Source: Ottowia flava (GTDB taxonomy: Bacteria; Pseudomonadota; Gammaproteobacteria; Burkholderiales; Burkholderiaceae_C). From it: DNA of 64,000 nt. The notes beneath the pieces are model-generated. The model was not told the origin of the DNA and did no database searches. It was given only the letters and a program-made list of their open reading frames with translations. Position 1 is the first letter of the stretch. Every line of letters begins with the position of its first letter. The translations under genes and the position numbers were made by a program. This document shows positions 1 to 8,120 of this stretch, one piece after another. The stretch lies in the NCBI RefSeq assembly GCF_042680565.1, contig NZ_JBHUEJ010000016.1:1-64000 (forward strand), in the 5' to 3' direction.

Positions 1-93
1 AAGACGCCTGTGCAGGCCATGAAACAGTCGTACCAGGAGCACCCCCAGCTATTCCACAAGCGACCCTATGATCGTCCGGGATGCGACATGTAG
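1..93 (+). mobile_element. 3' end of an IS481-type transposase (partial)
   Basis: The first 30 codons on the plus strand read like the C-terminal tip of an IS481-family transposase. They run from KTPVQAMKQ to a tail ending LFHKRPYDRPGCDM, with a stop at 91-93. Tails of the form KTP-x-QAMK...HPELFxKRPYxxPGC are typical of that family, in which the stop codon sits inside or beside the terminal inverted repeat. On the minus strand the edge reads TGTCGCATCCCGG, and a TGT start is usual for IS481 ends. The rest of the element lies left of the window, so the second inverted repeat and target duplication cannot be seen. Family assignment is by eye. Confidence 0.6.
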
Positions 94-350
94 GCTACGA
101 GGTTCAATGACTCGGTGGATTGCAGTGCTTCAGCCCAAGTCAGTTGGCCCGTGCTGATGGTGACGGGGCAACGCGCGTCACTGAGGCTCTGGCCGAGATA
201 GCACCGATCCCAGGTCAGACCGGTGGCGGCGTCGGTCGCGGTGCCGTCAGCATGGATGGTGAAAGGCGCAGCCCAGGCAACGGGCGCCATCGCCGCTAGA
301 GCGATCGCGCCCGCAAAAAAGCGGGTGACAGGCATGGCGATGGTGAACAT
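94..350 (-). pseudogene. DUF1566-family protein, 3' part lost at an IS junction
   Basis: An ATG at 350 opens a frame with a clear signal peptide (MFTIAMPVTRFFAGAIALA...AWA). It continues as PFTIHADGTATDAATGLTWDRC, the N-terminal signature of DUF1566/Lcl-domain proteins. The frame keeps family character to about position 95, then runs into the IS edge and stops at 66. The WRLP core and C-terminal half of the domain are missing. The ATG lies 5 bases after the stop of the intact DUF1566 gene upstream, so the two were probably translated together. The function of the family is unknown. Members are usually exported and often occur in tandem. Confidence 0.6.
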
Positions 351-355
351 GGTTG

Positions 356-1093
356 TCACAGTCCGCTGGGCAGTACAAGCCGCACGTAGGCCGCACTGAG
401 GGTGTTGTAGAGGTTGTTGCCCCAGGTGGCGAAATCGACCACCCACGCAGTATTGGGGCTGGAGGAAGTGGTGGATGTCCAGTAGGCACTGCCCTCTGTC
501 AGCGGAAAGTGGCCCTGATCGATGGCCGGGCTGCTGCCGCCATAGGTGCCCAGCGTCAGAAGTTCGGCCACGGTGGGCAGCCGCCAGCCCGTGGTGCTGC
601 CGCAGCGGTTGATCGCGTTGTGTCCGGTCGCGGCGAAAGCGGGCGTGACGGCCGTAGGCCAAAACTCCAGCCTCGTCTGCAGCGACCACACCAGACCGGT
701 CACGTTGTCACGGGTGCACGCCCATTCCGTGGCGGGAGGGTTGGCGCCGGTGTTGTATGCGGGGCTCGTGGCGCAACTACCCGTTCCCGCCGCTTCGCCG
801 TTCATGCAGATTTTGGTGAAGTCAAAACCTGCACTGCCCGCGCCTTGCTTGACCAACGCGCCGGCCGCGATCGCGGCATCGCGGCCATGGCGGCCATCCT
901 GCCCTGGCCGCCCCGCAACAGCGGCGTTGCAAGCCACGGCAGCGTGGCTGGCGTCGAAGCACTGCGTTTGACCGGTGTCGTTGAGCTGCAGCGCCTGCGC
1001 GTCCACATGGCCTGCCGCGGCCGTCAGCGTCAGCGCTGCGAGAAGCGGCCGCACGCGCAGCACGTTCGGGTTGAAATCGCGGTGAGCCCTCAT
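356..1093 (-). CDS. Exported DUF1566 (Lcl C-terminal domain) protein
   Basis: This is a 245-residue protein. I place the start at the ATG at 1093 because it opens directly onto a basic, hydrophobic signal peptide (RVRPLLAALTLTAAAGHVDA). A longer frame exists but has no export signal at its front. Residues of about 40-100 are low in complexity. The C-terminal half holds the DUF1566 hallmarks: ATEWACTRDNVTGLVW, then TTGWRLPTVAELLTL, then SAYWTSTTSSS and a final YVRLVLPSG. The domain is common in exported or surface proteins and has no assigned catalytic role. The truncated paralogue immediately downstream points to an ancestral tandem pair now disrupted by an insertion sequence. Confidence 0.75.
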   Translation of the reverse strand: MRAHRDFNPNVLRVRPLLAALTLTAAAGHVDAQALQLNDTGQTQCFDASHAAVACNAAVAGRPGQDGRHGRDAAIAAGALVKQGAGSAGFDFTKICMNGEAAGTGSCATSPAYNTGANPPATEWACTRDNVTGLVWSLQTRLEFWPTAVTPAFAATGHNAINRCGSTTGWRLPTVAELLTLGTYGGSSPAIDQGHFPLTEGSAYWTSTTSSSPNTAWVVDFATWGNNLYNTLSAAYVRLVLPSGL

Positions 1094-1170
1094 TTCATTC
1101 TCTGCATGATTGGCAATGCCGCCAATGTAGGGATCGCGCAGAGGCCATGTAACTCCACCCAGGTGGAGGG

Positions 1171-2371
1171 TTGCTGGGCAGCCGGTCGTGGCATGCTGCA
1201 CAGCTGGAACAACCTGAAAGATCACCCTTGCGCTACCAGCTCAGCGGCTTGCCAGCTGTGGAAATCGTTCCAGGTTTCGCGCGCAAGCGCGACTGGTTGG
1301 CCCACCTCGATCTGCTGGCGGAACTGCCCTATCCCAGTCTGGCATTGATGCCGAGCATCCTCGCCGCGGTGCGCAGCCGCATCGACTGCACCGTAGGCGG
1401 TTTCGGCTGGACCGACGGCAGCTTGAATCCCACAGCGTTCATGACTGAGCACATGAGCCTGCGCGCTTACCAATGGTGGATCGACAACGCCAGCGAGTTT
1501 TTTACCCTGTGTCCCATCCAGACACAGTGGAGCAGCGGCGGAGAATCGTTCCGACGGCTCATCGCTGAGCCAGCGTTCGCGCGGACAACGTTCTTCGATG
1601 AGGTATTCGGCTCACAGGGCTTGCGCTGGGCGACGCTGGCACCGGTTCGCATCGGCGGAGGTTATGGTTTTCTGAGCGTGTACCGTCCGCTCGAAAGCGG
1701 CGCGTTCACTGACGATGAGCACGTCCTCCTGGGGCGCGGTGCACAGGCGCTCGGCGGGCTCGATCGGCGTCAACACCCCTGGCAGACACCAGCACCCGTA
1801 GAGACAGCTCTCGCAGGAGAGGCCACGCTGCTGGTGCAAGCCGATGGCGCACTGGCGGCGCGCAGCCAGGAAGCCGCCCGCTTGCTGTACCTGCAGGGTG
1901 GCGCCAATATGCACACACTCGAATGGGCACGCATGGACTGGCACGCTCTGCCGACGCTGGTGAAAGAGGCTGTACGCACCCTGTTCGAGCAGCCGGCACC
2001 TGAACTAAAGCGACGCATGTCGCTGTACCAGCCCTGGGGCCGGTTCGAATTTGTTCTGGAGAAGATGCCCCATCAGGCCGCGTGCACTGAGCCTCTGGTG
2101 GTGGTGGGCATCCGCTATTTCGAGGCGACCGACATCACCGTCGCCCGTCGGCTGGCCGCTCAGCCCCCGCGAAAAGCGGCTGGTGGTGGCCGCCACGCGA
2201 AGCACCAGTCTGGCCGAGTTGGCACAGACGCTCGGCATCACCGTGCTGACGCTCAAGACCTACAACCGTGAGCTGATGAGTCGCCTGGGCCTGGGATCGC
2301 GCCAGCAACTGATCGAATGGCTGCTTTCCGAAGAAGCCGGACGACGGGATCCGCTGTTCCGGCCACCTTGA
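1171..2371 (+). pseudogene. LuxR-type transcriptional regulator, frameshifted before the HTH
   Basis: Two frames together make one regulator. The first (from 1171, TTG or a later start) gives a roughly 330-residue ligand or PAS-like region containing LLAELPYPSLALMPSILA and RSRIDCTVGGFGWTDG. It runs past the expected junction as nonsense to 2271. The second frame supplies LSPREKRLVVAATRSTSL...LKTYNRELMSRLGLGSRQQL, a clear LuxR/GerE helix-turn-helix, ending at 2371. The switch falls near 2151-2161 and equals a loss of two bases or a gain of one. A simple repair gives RRLAALSPREKRLV. It may be a true pseudogene, an assembly error, or (least likely) programmed frameshifting. The start is uncertain. 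Confidence 0.7.
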
Positions 2372-2390
2372 AGAGCCGCGCCGACCCTCT

Positions 2391-3143
2391 TCAGTGCTGC
2401 AGGATCTTGCTCAGGAAGTCCTTGGTACGCGGCTGGCGCGCTTCGGGGTTGCCGAAGAACTCGTCCTTCGAGCAGTCTTCCAGGATGCGGCCGCCCACGT
2501 CGATGAAGATCACGCGGTTGGCCACCTTGCGCGCAAAGCCCATTTCGTGCGTGACCACCATCATGGTCATGCCTTCCTTGGCCAGCGTGACCATGACGTC
2601 CAGCACCTCGCCCACCATCTCGGGGTCGAGCGCGGAGGTGGGCTCGTCGAACAGCATGACGATCGGGTCCATGCTGAGCGCGCGGGCGATCGCCACGCGT
2701 TGCTGCTGACCGCCCGACAGCTGACCGGGAAACTTGTCCTTGTGCGCCATCAGGCCCACGCGGTCCAGCATCTTCAGGCCGCGCGCCTTGGCTTCATCCG
2801 GCTTGCGGCCCAGCACCTTGACCTGGGCGATGGTCAGGTTCTCGGTCACAGACAAGTGCGGGAACAACTCGAAGTGCTGGAACACCATGCCGACCTTGCT
2901 GCGCAACTTGGGCAGATCGGTCTTGGGATCGGTCACCTTGATGCCGTTGACAATGATTTCGCCCTGCTGCACGGGCTCGAGCGCATTCACGGTCTTGATC
3001 AATGTGGATTTGCCCGAGCCGGACGGCCCGCACACCACCACGACATCGCCCTTGTTTACCTGAAGCGAGGCGTTGTTGAGCACCTGCACGGGTCCGTACC
3101 ACTTGGACACGTTGGTCATCTGAATCATGTTGTGTTCAGCCAT
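2391..3143 (-). CDS. gltL: Glutamate/aspartate ABC transporter ATP-binding protein
   Basis: A 250-residue cytoplasmic ATPase that energises polar amino-acid import. It has Walker A GPSGSGKST (about residue 39), Q-loop VFQHFELFPHL, signature LSGGQQQRVAIARAL, Walker B VMLFDEPTSALDP and the switch histidine in VVTHEMGFA. Length matches the GltL/GlnQ family. It is the last gene of gltI-gltJ-gltK-gltL, 17 bases after gltK, with its own GGAG ribosome-binding site. Substrate preference for glutamate/aspartate is inferred from gene order and the GltI sequence, since the ATPase alone does not discriminate. Confidence 0.92.
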   Translation of the reverse strand: MAEHNMIQMTNVSKWYGPVQVLNNASLQVNKGDVVVVCGPSGSGKSTLIKTVNALEPVQQGEIIVNGIKVTDPKTDLPKLRSKVGMVFQHFELFPHLSVTENLTIAQVKVLGRKPDEAKARGLKMLDRVGLMAHKDKFPGQLSGGQQQRVAIARALSMDPIVMLFDEPTSALDPEMVGEVLDVMVTLAKEGMTMMVVTHEMGFARKVANRVIFIDVGGRILEDCSKDEFFGNPEARQPRTKDFLSKILQH

Positions 3144-3160
3144 AAAGGTTCTCCAGGGGA

Positions 3161-3826
3161 TTAGCGAATGATGGCGATCTTCTTGTGCAATCGCTTGACC
3201 AGCCAGGACAGCGAGAAGCAGATGATGAAGTAGAGCACGGCCGCAGCCATGTACATCTCGACCGGGCGGCCGTAGTTCTTGCCCGCCGTTTCAAAGCCTT
3301 TGAGCAGGTCGTAAGCGCCGATGGCGTAGACCAGCGATGTGTCCTGGAACAGAATGATCGTTTGCGTCAACAGCACCGGCAGCATGTTGCGGAAGGCCTG
3401 CGGCAGGATGACCTGCATCATGTTCTGGCTGTAGGTCATGCCCAGCGCCTGACCAGCGAACACTTGGCCGCGCGGAATCGACTGGATGCCGGCGCGCATG
3501 ATTTCGCTGAAGTAGGCTGCCTCGAACGCGATGAACGTGATGAAAGCCGAATACTCGGCGCCAATGGGACGCCCGATGATGAAGGGCACCAGAAGAAAGA
3601 ACCACAGGATCACCATCACCAGCGGAATGCTGCGCATACCGTTGACGTAGATGGCAGCCGGGACATCAAGCCACTTCTTGCCCGACAAGCGCATGAGCGC
3701 CAGCAGCGTGCCGAAGAAGATGCCTCCGAGGGTGGCAACCGCAGTGAGCGTAATGCTGAACCACAGGCCCTTCAGGATGAAGTTCTGGATCAGCGTCCAG
3801 TTGAAGAACGAAAAGTCGAGATTCAT
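3161..3826 (-). CDS. gltK: Glutamate/aspartate ABC transporter permease GltK
   Basis: A 221-residue inner-membrane permease of the HisM/GltK type. About five hydrophobic segments are visible, starting at LKGLWFSITLTAVATLGGIFF. The coupling loop that docks the ATPase is EIMRAGIQSIPRGQVFAGQALGM, matching the EAA motif (EAA---G---------I-LP). The ATG at 3826 is preceded by GGGAGG, which lies inside the last codons of gltJ. Only 2 bases separate the gltJ stop from this start, so translation is probably coupled. It pairs with GltJ to form the membrane channel. Confidence 0.92.
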   Translation of the reverse strand: MNLDFSFFNWTLIQNFILKGLWFSITLTAVATLGGIFFGTLLALMRLSGKKWLDVPAAIYVNGMRSIPLVMVILWFFLLVPFIIGRPIGAEYSAFITFIAFEAAYFSEIMRAGIQSIPRGQVFAGQALGMTYSQNMMQVILPQAFRNMLPVLLTQTIILFQDTSLVYAIGAYDLLKGFETAGKNYGRPVEMYMAAAVLYFIICFSLSWLVKRLHKKIAIIR

Positions 3827-3828
3827 GC

Positions 3829-4587
3829 TCAGTGCCCTCCCGCGCCCGTACCCGAAGTCACAAAGCCCGGCACCCGCGCACGCTTCTCGATGAACGCCAT
3901 GATGCGGTTGATCACCAGTGCAGAAATCACGTAGAGCACCGTCACCGCGAGGTAAACCTCGATTGGCCGCGCCGTCTCCTCACCGGCCTGCAGGGCAAAC
4001 TGCGTCAGTTCGGGGATCGACACCGCGAACGCCACCGAGGAGTTCTTGAAAATGTTCATCGACTCGCTGGTGAGCGGGGGAATGATGATCCGGTAGGCCA
4101 TCGGCAGGATGACGTAGCGGTAGTACTGCACCGTGGTGAAACCCAGCGCCATGCCGGCGTAGCGCTGGCCCTTGGGCAGTGCCTGGATACCTGCCCGCAC
4201 CTGCTCGGCGATTCGCGCCGAGGTAAAAAAGCCCAGCGCCAGCACCACCAACACAAAAGGCGGCACGCTCTTCATGGCCGGGATCAGCGCCGGCACGGCA
4301 AAGTACCAAAGGAAAATCTGCACCAGCAGCGGAACGTTGCGGAAGCCTTCAACCCAGGCGTTGCCAAAGCGCACCATCCAGGGGCTGTCCGGCAGCGTGC
4401 GCATCACGCCGATGACCGATCCAACCACCAGAGCGATCACCAGCGCAGACAAGGCCACGGCGACTGTCCAGCCCCAGGCGTTCAGGAGCCAGTTCAGGTA
4501 GGTCTGATCCTGTCCGGTGCCCAGGCAACCCTTGACCACCTCGCCCGTCAAGGTGTCCTTGCAGAGCACATCCCATTCCATCGCCAT
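3829..4587 (-). CDS. gltJ: Glutamate/aspartate ABC transporter permease GltJ
   Basis: A 252-residue inner-membrane permease. The frame is open further upstream, but ATG 4587 (MAMEWDVLCKDT) has GGAGGA eight bases ahead and fits GltJ homologues. Hydrophobic segments begin at WGWTVAVALSALVIALVVG. The EAA loop reads EQVRAGIQALPKGQRYAGMALG. The ending RVPGFVTSGTGAGGH is typical of betaproteobacterial GltJ. A strong hairpin lies between gltI and this gene, consistent with lower expression of the membrane parts than of the binding protein. Confidence 0.92.
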   Translation of the reverse strand: MAMEWDVLCKDTLTGEVVKGCLGTGQDQTYLNWLLNAWGWTVAVALSALVIALVVGSVIGVMRTLPDSPWMVRFGNAWVEGFRNVPLLVQIFLWYFAVPALIPAMKSVPPFVLVVLALGFFTSARIAEQVRAGIQALPKGQRYAGMALGFTTVQYYRYVILPMAYRIIIPPLTSESMNIFKNSSVAFAVSIPELTQFALQAGEETARPIEVYLAVTVLYVISALVINRIMAFIEKRARVPGFVTSGTGAGGH

Positions 4588-4629
4588 ACGCTGATCCTCC
4601 TTCCCGCTCTTCAATCATCCCAAAACGCA

Positions 4630-4660
4630 GTGCGCCCACCCGCATGAGGGGTGGGCGCAC
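4630..4660 (-). terminator. Intercistronic hairpin between gltI and gltJ
   Basis: An uninterrupted 11-bp inverted repeat, GTGCGCCCACC at 4630-4640 and GGTGGGCGCAC at 4650-4660, has a 9-base loop. No T-run follows it on the minus strand, so it looks like a partial terminator or an mRNA-stabilising 3' hairpin behind gltI. Such hairpins commonly raise the level of the binding protein over its permeases. Confidence 0.65.
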
Positions 4661-4688
4661 TTGCCATCAGGCTAGCCTGTCTCCGAGA

Positions 4689-5588
4689 TTACTTGACGGC
4701 GTAGTCTTCCATCGGCTTGTCGTTCGGATGAGCCCAGGCGTCCTTGGTGCTGGCCGAAGCCGGCATGTTCAGGTTCACGTTGTTGGGCGGAATCGGCTGC
4801 ATGAACCACTTGTCGTACAGCTTGGCCAGCGAGCCGTCCTTGATCTGACGGACGATGCTGTCGTCGATGGCCTTCTTCAGCTTGGCGTCGCCCTTGGGCA
4901 TCATGCAGGCAATCGGCTCGACCGACAGCACCTCACCCACCACCGCGTAGTCGTTGGGGCTCTTGGACTTGGCAGCGTTGGCCGCCAAAATCGAGCCGTC
5001 CATGACGAACGCGTCGGCACGACCGGACTCCAGCAGCAGGAAGCTGTCGGCGTGGTCTTTACCCGTGAGTTCCTTGAAGTCGATGCCTTCGGCGCGCTTG
5101 TTCTTGCGCAGGGTCTGCACCGACGTGGTGCCGGTGGTCGTGGCCACGGTCTTGCCCTTCAGGTCGGCAATGCCCTTGATGCCCGAATTCTTCTTGGTCA
5201 GGATGCGCACTTCTTCCACATAGGTGGTGACGGCGAAATCCACATCCTTCTTGCGTGCGGTGTTGTTGGTGGTAGAGCCGCACTCGAAGTCGATCGTGCC
5301 GTTCTGGACCAGGGGCACGCGGTTCTGCGAGGTGATCACCTGGTAGTTGATCTTCGGCTTGATGCCCAGTTGTTTGCCCAGGTCATCGATGATGCGCTCG
5401 GCCATTTCGGTGTGGAAACCCACGTACTTGCCGCCACCAATGGTGAACGCCAGGCCGGACGAATCGCGTACGCCCAGATTGACGGTGCCGCTGGACTTGA
5501 TCTTGGCCAGCGTGTCGGGCGTCTGTGCCACAGCGCCGCCGGCGACGAGCGCCATCACGGACAGGGCCAGAAGTTGTTTTTTGAACAT
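4689..5588 (-). CDS. gltI: Glutamate/aspartate ABC transporter substrate-binding protein
   Basis: A 299-residue periplasmic binding protein. ATG 5588 was chosen because it opens the signal peptide MFKKQLLALSVMALVAGGAVAQ and has AAGGA upstream. The mature part carries the family-3 solute-binding pattern: SSGTVNLGVRDSSGLAFTIG, then KYVGFHTEMAERI, RVPLVQNGTIDFECGSTTN and DLKGKTVATTTGTTS. This pattern is close to GltI/AatJ proteins that bind glutamate and aspartate. It is the first gene of gltIJKL. A possible promoter lies upstream on the minus strand: -10 TAGAAT at about 5649-5654, with only a weak -35 at 16-base spacing. Confidence 0.92.
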   Translation of the reverse strand: MFKKQLLALSVMALVAGGAVAQTPDTLAKIKSSGTVNLGVRDSSGLAFTIGGGKYVGFHTEMAERIIDDLGKQLGIKPKINYQVITSQNRVPLVQNGTIDFECGSTTNNTARKKDVDFAVTTYVEEVRILTKKNSGIKGIADLKGKTVATTTGTTSVQTLRKNKRAEGIDFKELTGKDHADSFLLLESGRADAFVMDGSILAANAAKSKSPNDYAVVGEVLSVEPIACMMPKGDAKLKKAIDDSIVRQIKDGSLAKLYDKWFMQPIPPNNVNLNMPASASTKDAWAHPNDKPMEDYAVK

Positions 5589-5732
5589 GCAGATTCCTTT
5601 CAAGAATTCCCCGCGCCGAAGTGTGCAGGGCGAGAGTTTCACAACGACATTCTACGAAGCATGGTCTACAGGATAACCCTAGGCCTCACCATGCAATTCG
5701 CATGCCATTCGATGCACGGCTGACCGTCGAGT

Positions 5733-7589
5733 TCAATCGGCAGTGTCGTCGCGTTCGGCACTTTGCTGCAAGGCCCACATCTGGGCATAGCGACCTTGCG
5801 CCGCGAGCAGCGCCAGGTGCGTGCCGCGTTCGACGATCCGCCCACCGTCCATGACCAGTATCTCGTGCGCATCGACCACGGTCGACAGCCGGTGGGCGAT
5901 CACCAGCGTGGTCTTGCCGCGCGCCGCCTGGCGCAACTCGGCCTGGATGGCGCGCTCGTTGGCCGAATCCAGCGCGCTGGTGGCTTCGTCGAAGATCAAC
6001 ACCGGCGGGTCTTTCAGCAGCGTGCGTGCGATGGCGATGCGCTGTTTTTCGCCGCCCGACAGCTTCAGCCCGCGCTCGCCGACCATGGTGGCATAGCCGT
6101 TGGGCGTACTCTGGATGAAGTCGTGGATGTGCGCCGCGCGCGCGGCCTGCTCCACCTCGGCGTCCGTCGCCTCAGGCCGGCCGTAGCGGATGTTGTAGGC
6201 CACCGTGTCGTTGAACAACACCGTGTCCTGCGGCACGATGCCGATGGCGCAGCGCACGCTGGCCTGCGTCACGCTGCGGATGTCCTGCCCCGCGATCAGG
6301 ATGCGGCCTGTCGGCTCCTCGGGGTGCCCGGGCCGGCCCACGTCGTAGAAGCGAAACAGCAGGCGCGCCAGCGTGGATTTGCCCGCGCCCGACGCGCCGA
6401 CCACCGCCACGGTCTTGCCCGCAGGCACGTCGAAACTGATGCCGTGCAGGATCGGCCGCGCCGCTTCGTAGGCGAAATGCACGTCCTCAAAGCGCACGTC
6501 CACCGGGCCGTTGGTGCGCAGCGGCTCGGCGCGCGGCGCGTCGGCCACCTCGCGTTCGCGGTCCATCAACGTGAACATCTTGTCGAGATCGGTGAGGTTC
6601 TGCTTGATCTCGCGGTAGATCACGCCCAGAAAGTTGAGCGGGATGTACAGCTGGATCATGAAGGCGTTGACCATCACCAGGTCGCCCAGCGTCAGCTTGC
6701 CGTCCACCACGCCCTGCGTGGCGCGCCACAGCATCACCACCAACGCCGTCGCGATGATCAGTTGCTGCCCGGTGTTCAGCAGCGACAGCGTGGTCTGGCT
6801 CTTTAGCCGCGCGGCGCGCAGGCGCTCCAGACTGTCGTCGTAGCGGCGCGCCTCGAACGCCTCGTTGTTGAAGTACTTGACCGTTTCGTAGTTCAGCAGC
6901 GAATCGATGGCCTTGGTGTGGGCCTGCGAATCCGCCTCGTTGGCCTGGCGCCGGAACTGCGTGCGCCATTCGGTCACCACCACGGTAAAGCCGATGTACA
7001 GCACCAGCGCGATGCCGGTGATCCAGGCAAAGCTGGCGTCGAACTTCACCGCCAGGATGGTCAGCACCATCACCACTTCGACCAGGGTCGGCACGATCGA
7101 ATAGAGCGAGAACGACACCAGCGATTCGATGCCGCGCACCCCGCGTTCGATGTCGCGCGTCATGCCGCCGGTCTGGCGCTCCAGGTGAAAGCGCAGGCTC
7201 AGCCCGTGTAGGTGCTCGAAGGTCTGCAGCGCGATCTGCCGCGACGCGCCCTGTGTCGCCTTGGCAAACACCAGCTCGCGCAGCTCGGTGAACAGCGAGG
7301 TCATCAGCCGCAGGCCACCGTAGGCCAGCAACAGCCCGATCGGCACCACCAGCACCGCGGCCGGGTCGCCGGGTTGGATGCTCATCGCATCGACGAGGTG
7401 CTTGAGCAGCACCGGCACGCTGACGTTCGCCACCTTGGCGCCGATGACGAACAGCAGCGCCGCCGCCACACGCCAGCGGTACTGCCACAGGTACGGCAGC
7501 AGACGCGCCAGGGTGCGCCAGTCCGAACGCGGGCCGCCCGTTGAAGTAGAAGCCGCTGGAGAGTAGGAACGTTCGCCGCCGCCGCGCAT
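5733..7589 (-). CDS. ABC exporter of the ATM1/HMT1 type (fused membrane and ATPase domains)
   Basis: A 618-residue half-transporter. The frame is open much further upstream, but ATG 7589 (MRGGGERSYSPAAS) gives the usual family length. Residues of about 30-330 form six membrane helices. They include FHLERQTGGMTRDIERG and NYETVKYFNNEAFE, both diagnostic of the mitochondrial ATM1/bacterial HMT1 branch. The ATPase follows with VVGASGAGKSTLARLLFRFYD, LSGGEKQRIAIARTLLKDP, LIFDEATSALDS and VIAHRLSTV. Members export glutathione- or metal-linked compounds, but the substrate here is unknown. The gene is divergent from the thioesterase at 7629, with 39 bases between starts. Confidence 0.85.
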   Translation of the reverse strand: MRGGGERSYSPAASTSTGGPRSDWRTLARLLPYLWQYRWRVAAALLFVIGAKVANVSVPVLLKHLVDAMSIQPGDPAAVLVVPIGLLLAYGGLRLMTSLFTELRELVFAKATQGASRQIALQTFEHLHGLSLRFHLERQTGGMTRDIERGVRGIESLVSFSLYSIVPTLVEVVMVLTILAVKFDASFAWITGIALVLYIGFTVVVTEWRTQFRRQANEADSQAHTKAIDSLLNYETVKYFNNEAFEARRYDDSLERLRAARLKSQTTLSLLNTGQQLIIATALVVMLWRATQGVVDGKLTLGDLVMVNAFMIQLYIPLNFLGVIYREIKQNLTDLDKMFTLMDREREVADAPRAEPLRTNGPVDVRFEDVHFAYEAARPILHGISFDVPAGKTVAVVGASGAGKSTLARLLFRFYDVGRPGHPEEPTGRILIAGQDIRSVTQASVRCAIGIVPQDTVLFNDTVAYNIRYGRPEATDAEVEQAARAAHIHDFIQSTPNGYATMVGERGLKLSGGEKQRIAIARTLLKDPPVLIFDEATSALDSANERAIQAELRQAARGKTTLVIAHRLSTVVDAHEILVMDGGRIVERGTHLALLAAQGRYAQMWALQQSAERDDTAD

Positions 7590-7628
7590 GAAGGACAATT
7601 CAGAGCACTGAAGCTGCCGATTGTGCCC

Positions 7629-8120
7629 ATGTCCTCCACCCCTCGCGAAGCCTCCGACCACCTGCGCAAGCCCAACACCACCGCCGTTGACGCGCCCGAG
7701 GCCAGCCTGCCCACCGACCACGAACTGGTGCTGAAGGTCATGCCCATGCCGGCCGACGCCAACGGCAACGGCGACATCTTTGGCGGCTGGGTGATGGCTC
7801 AGGTCGACCTGGCTGGCTCCGTGCTGCCGGCGCGTTACGCCCAGGGCCGCATGGCCACGGTGGCGGTCAACCAGTTCGTGTTCAAGCAGCCCGTGCGCGT
7901 GGGCGACATCCTGAGCTTTCTGGCCAAAGTGGAACGGGTCGGCAAGACCTCGGTCACGGTGAAGGTGAGCGTGTTCGCCGAGCGTTTCGAGCGCCAGGGC
8001 CATTTCATCAAGGTCACCGAAGCATCGCTGACCTACGTGGCGATCGACGACACCGGCCGTCCGCGCGCCCTGCCCGGCCGCGAGGACACCGCCGCCCCAT
8101 CGCCCGCCACGCCAGCATGA
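7629..8120 (+). CDS. Acyl-CoA thioesterase, YciA-like hotdog fold
   Basis: A 163-residue cytoplasmic enzyme predicted to hydrolyse acyl-CoA thioesters. After an N-terminal extension of about 30 residues, the hotdog domain begins at LVLKVMPMPADANGNGDIFGG, with the catalytic Asn/Asp region GDIFGGWVMAQVDLAG, as in YciA. KVSVFAERFER and KVTEASLTYVAID follow. I use ATG 7629; a GTG lies two codons earlier, and neither has a strong ribosome-binding site. The stop overlaps the start of the HAD phosphatase gene by four bases (ATGA), so the two are translationally coupled. Confidence 0.85.
   Translation: MSSTPREASDHLRKPNTTAVDAPEASLPTDHELVLKVMPMPADANGNGDIFGGWVMAQVDLAGSVLPARYAQGRMATVAVNQFVFKQPVRVGDILSFLAKVERVGKTSVTVKVSVFAERFERQGHFIKVTEASLTYVAIDDTGRPRALPGREDTAAPSPATPA

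Noticed and set aside
2051..2371. Separate small LuxR gene starting at 2051
   Set aside because: Its first 35 residues are an out-of-frame reading of the sensor region. The HTH belongs to the upstream frame after a frameshift.
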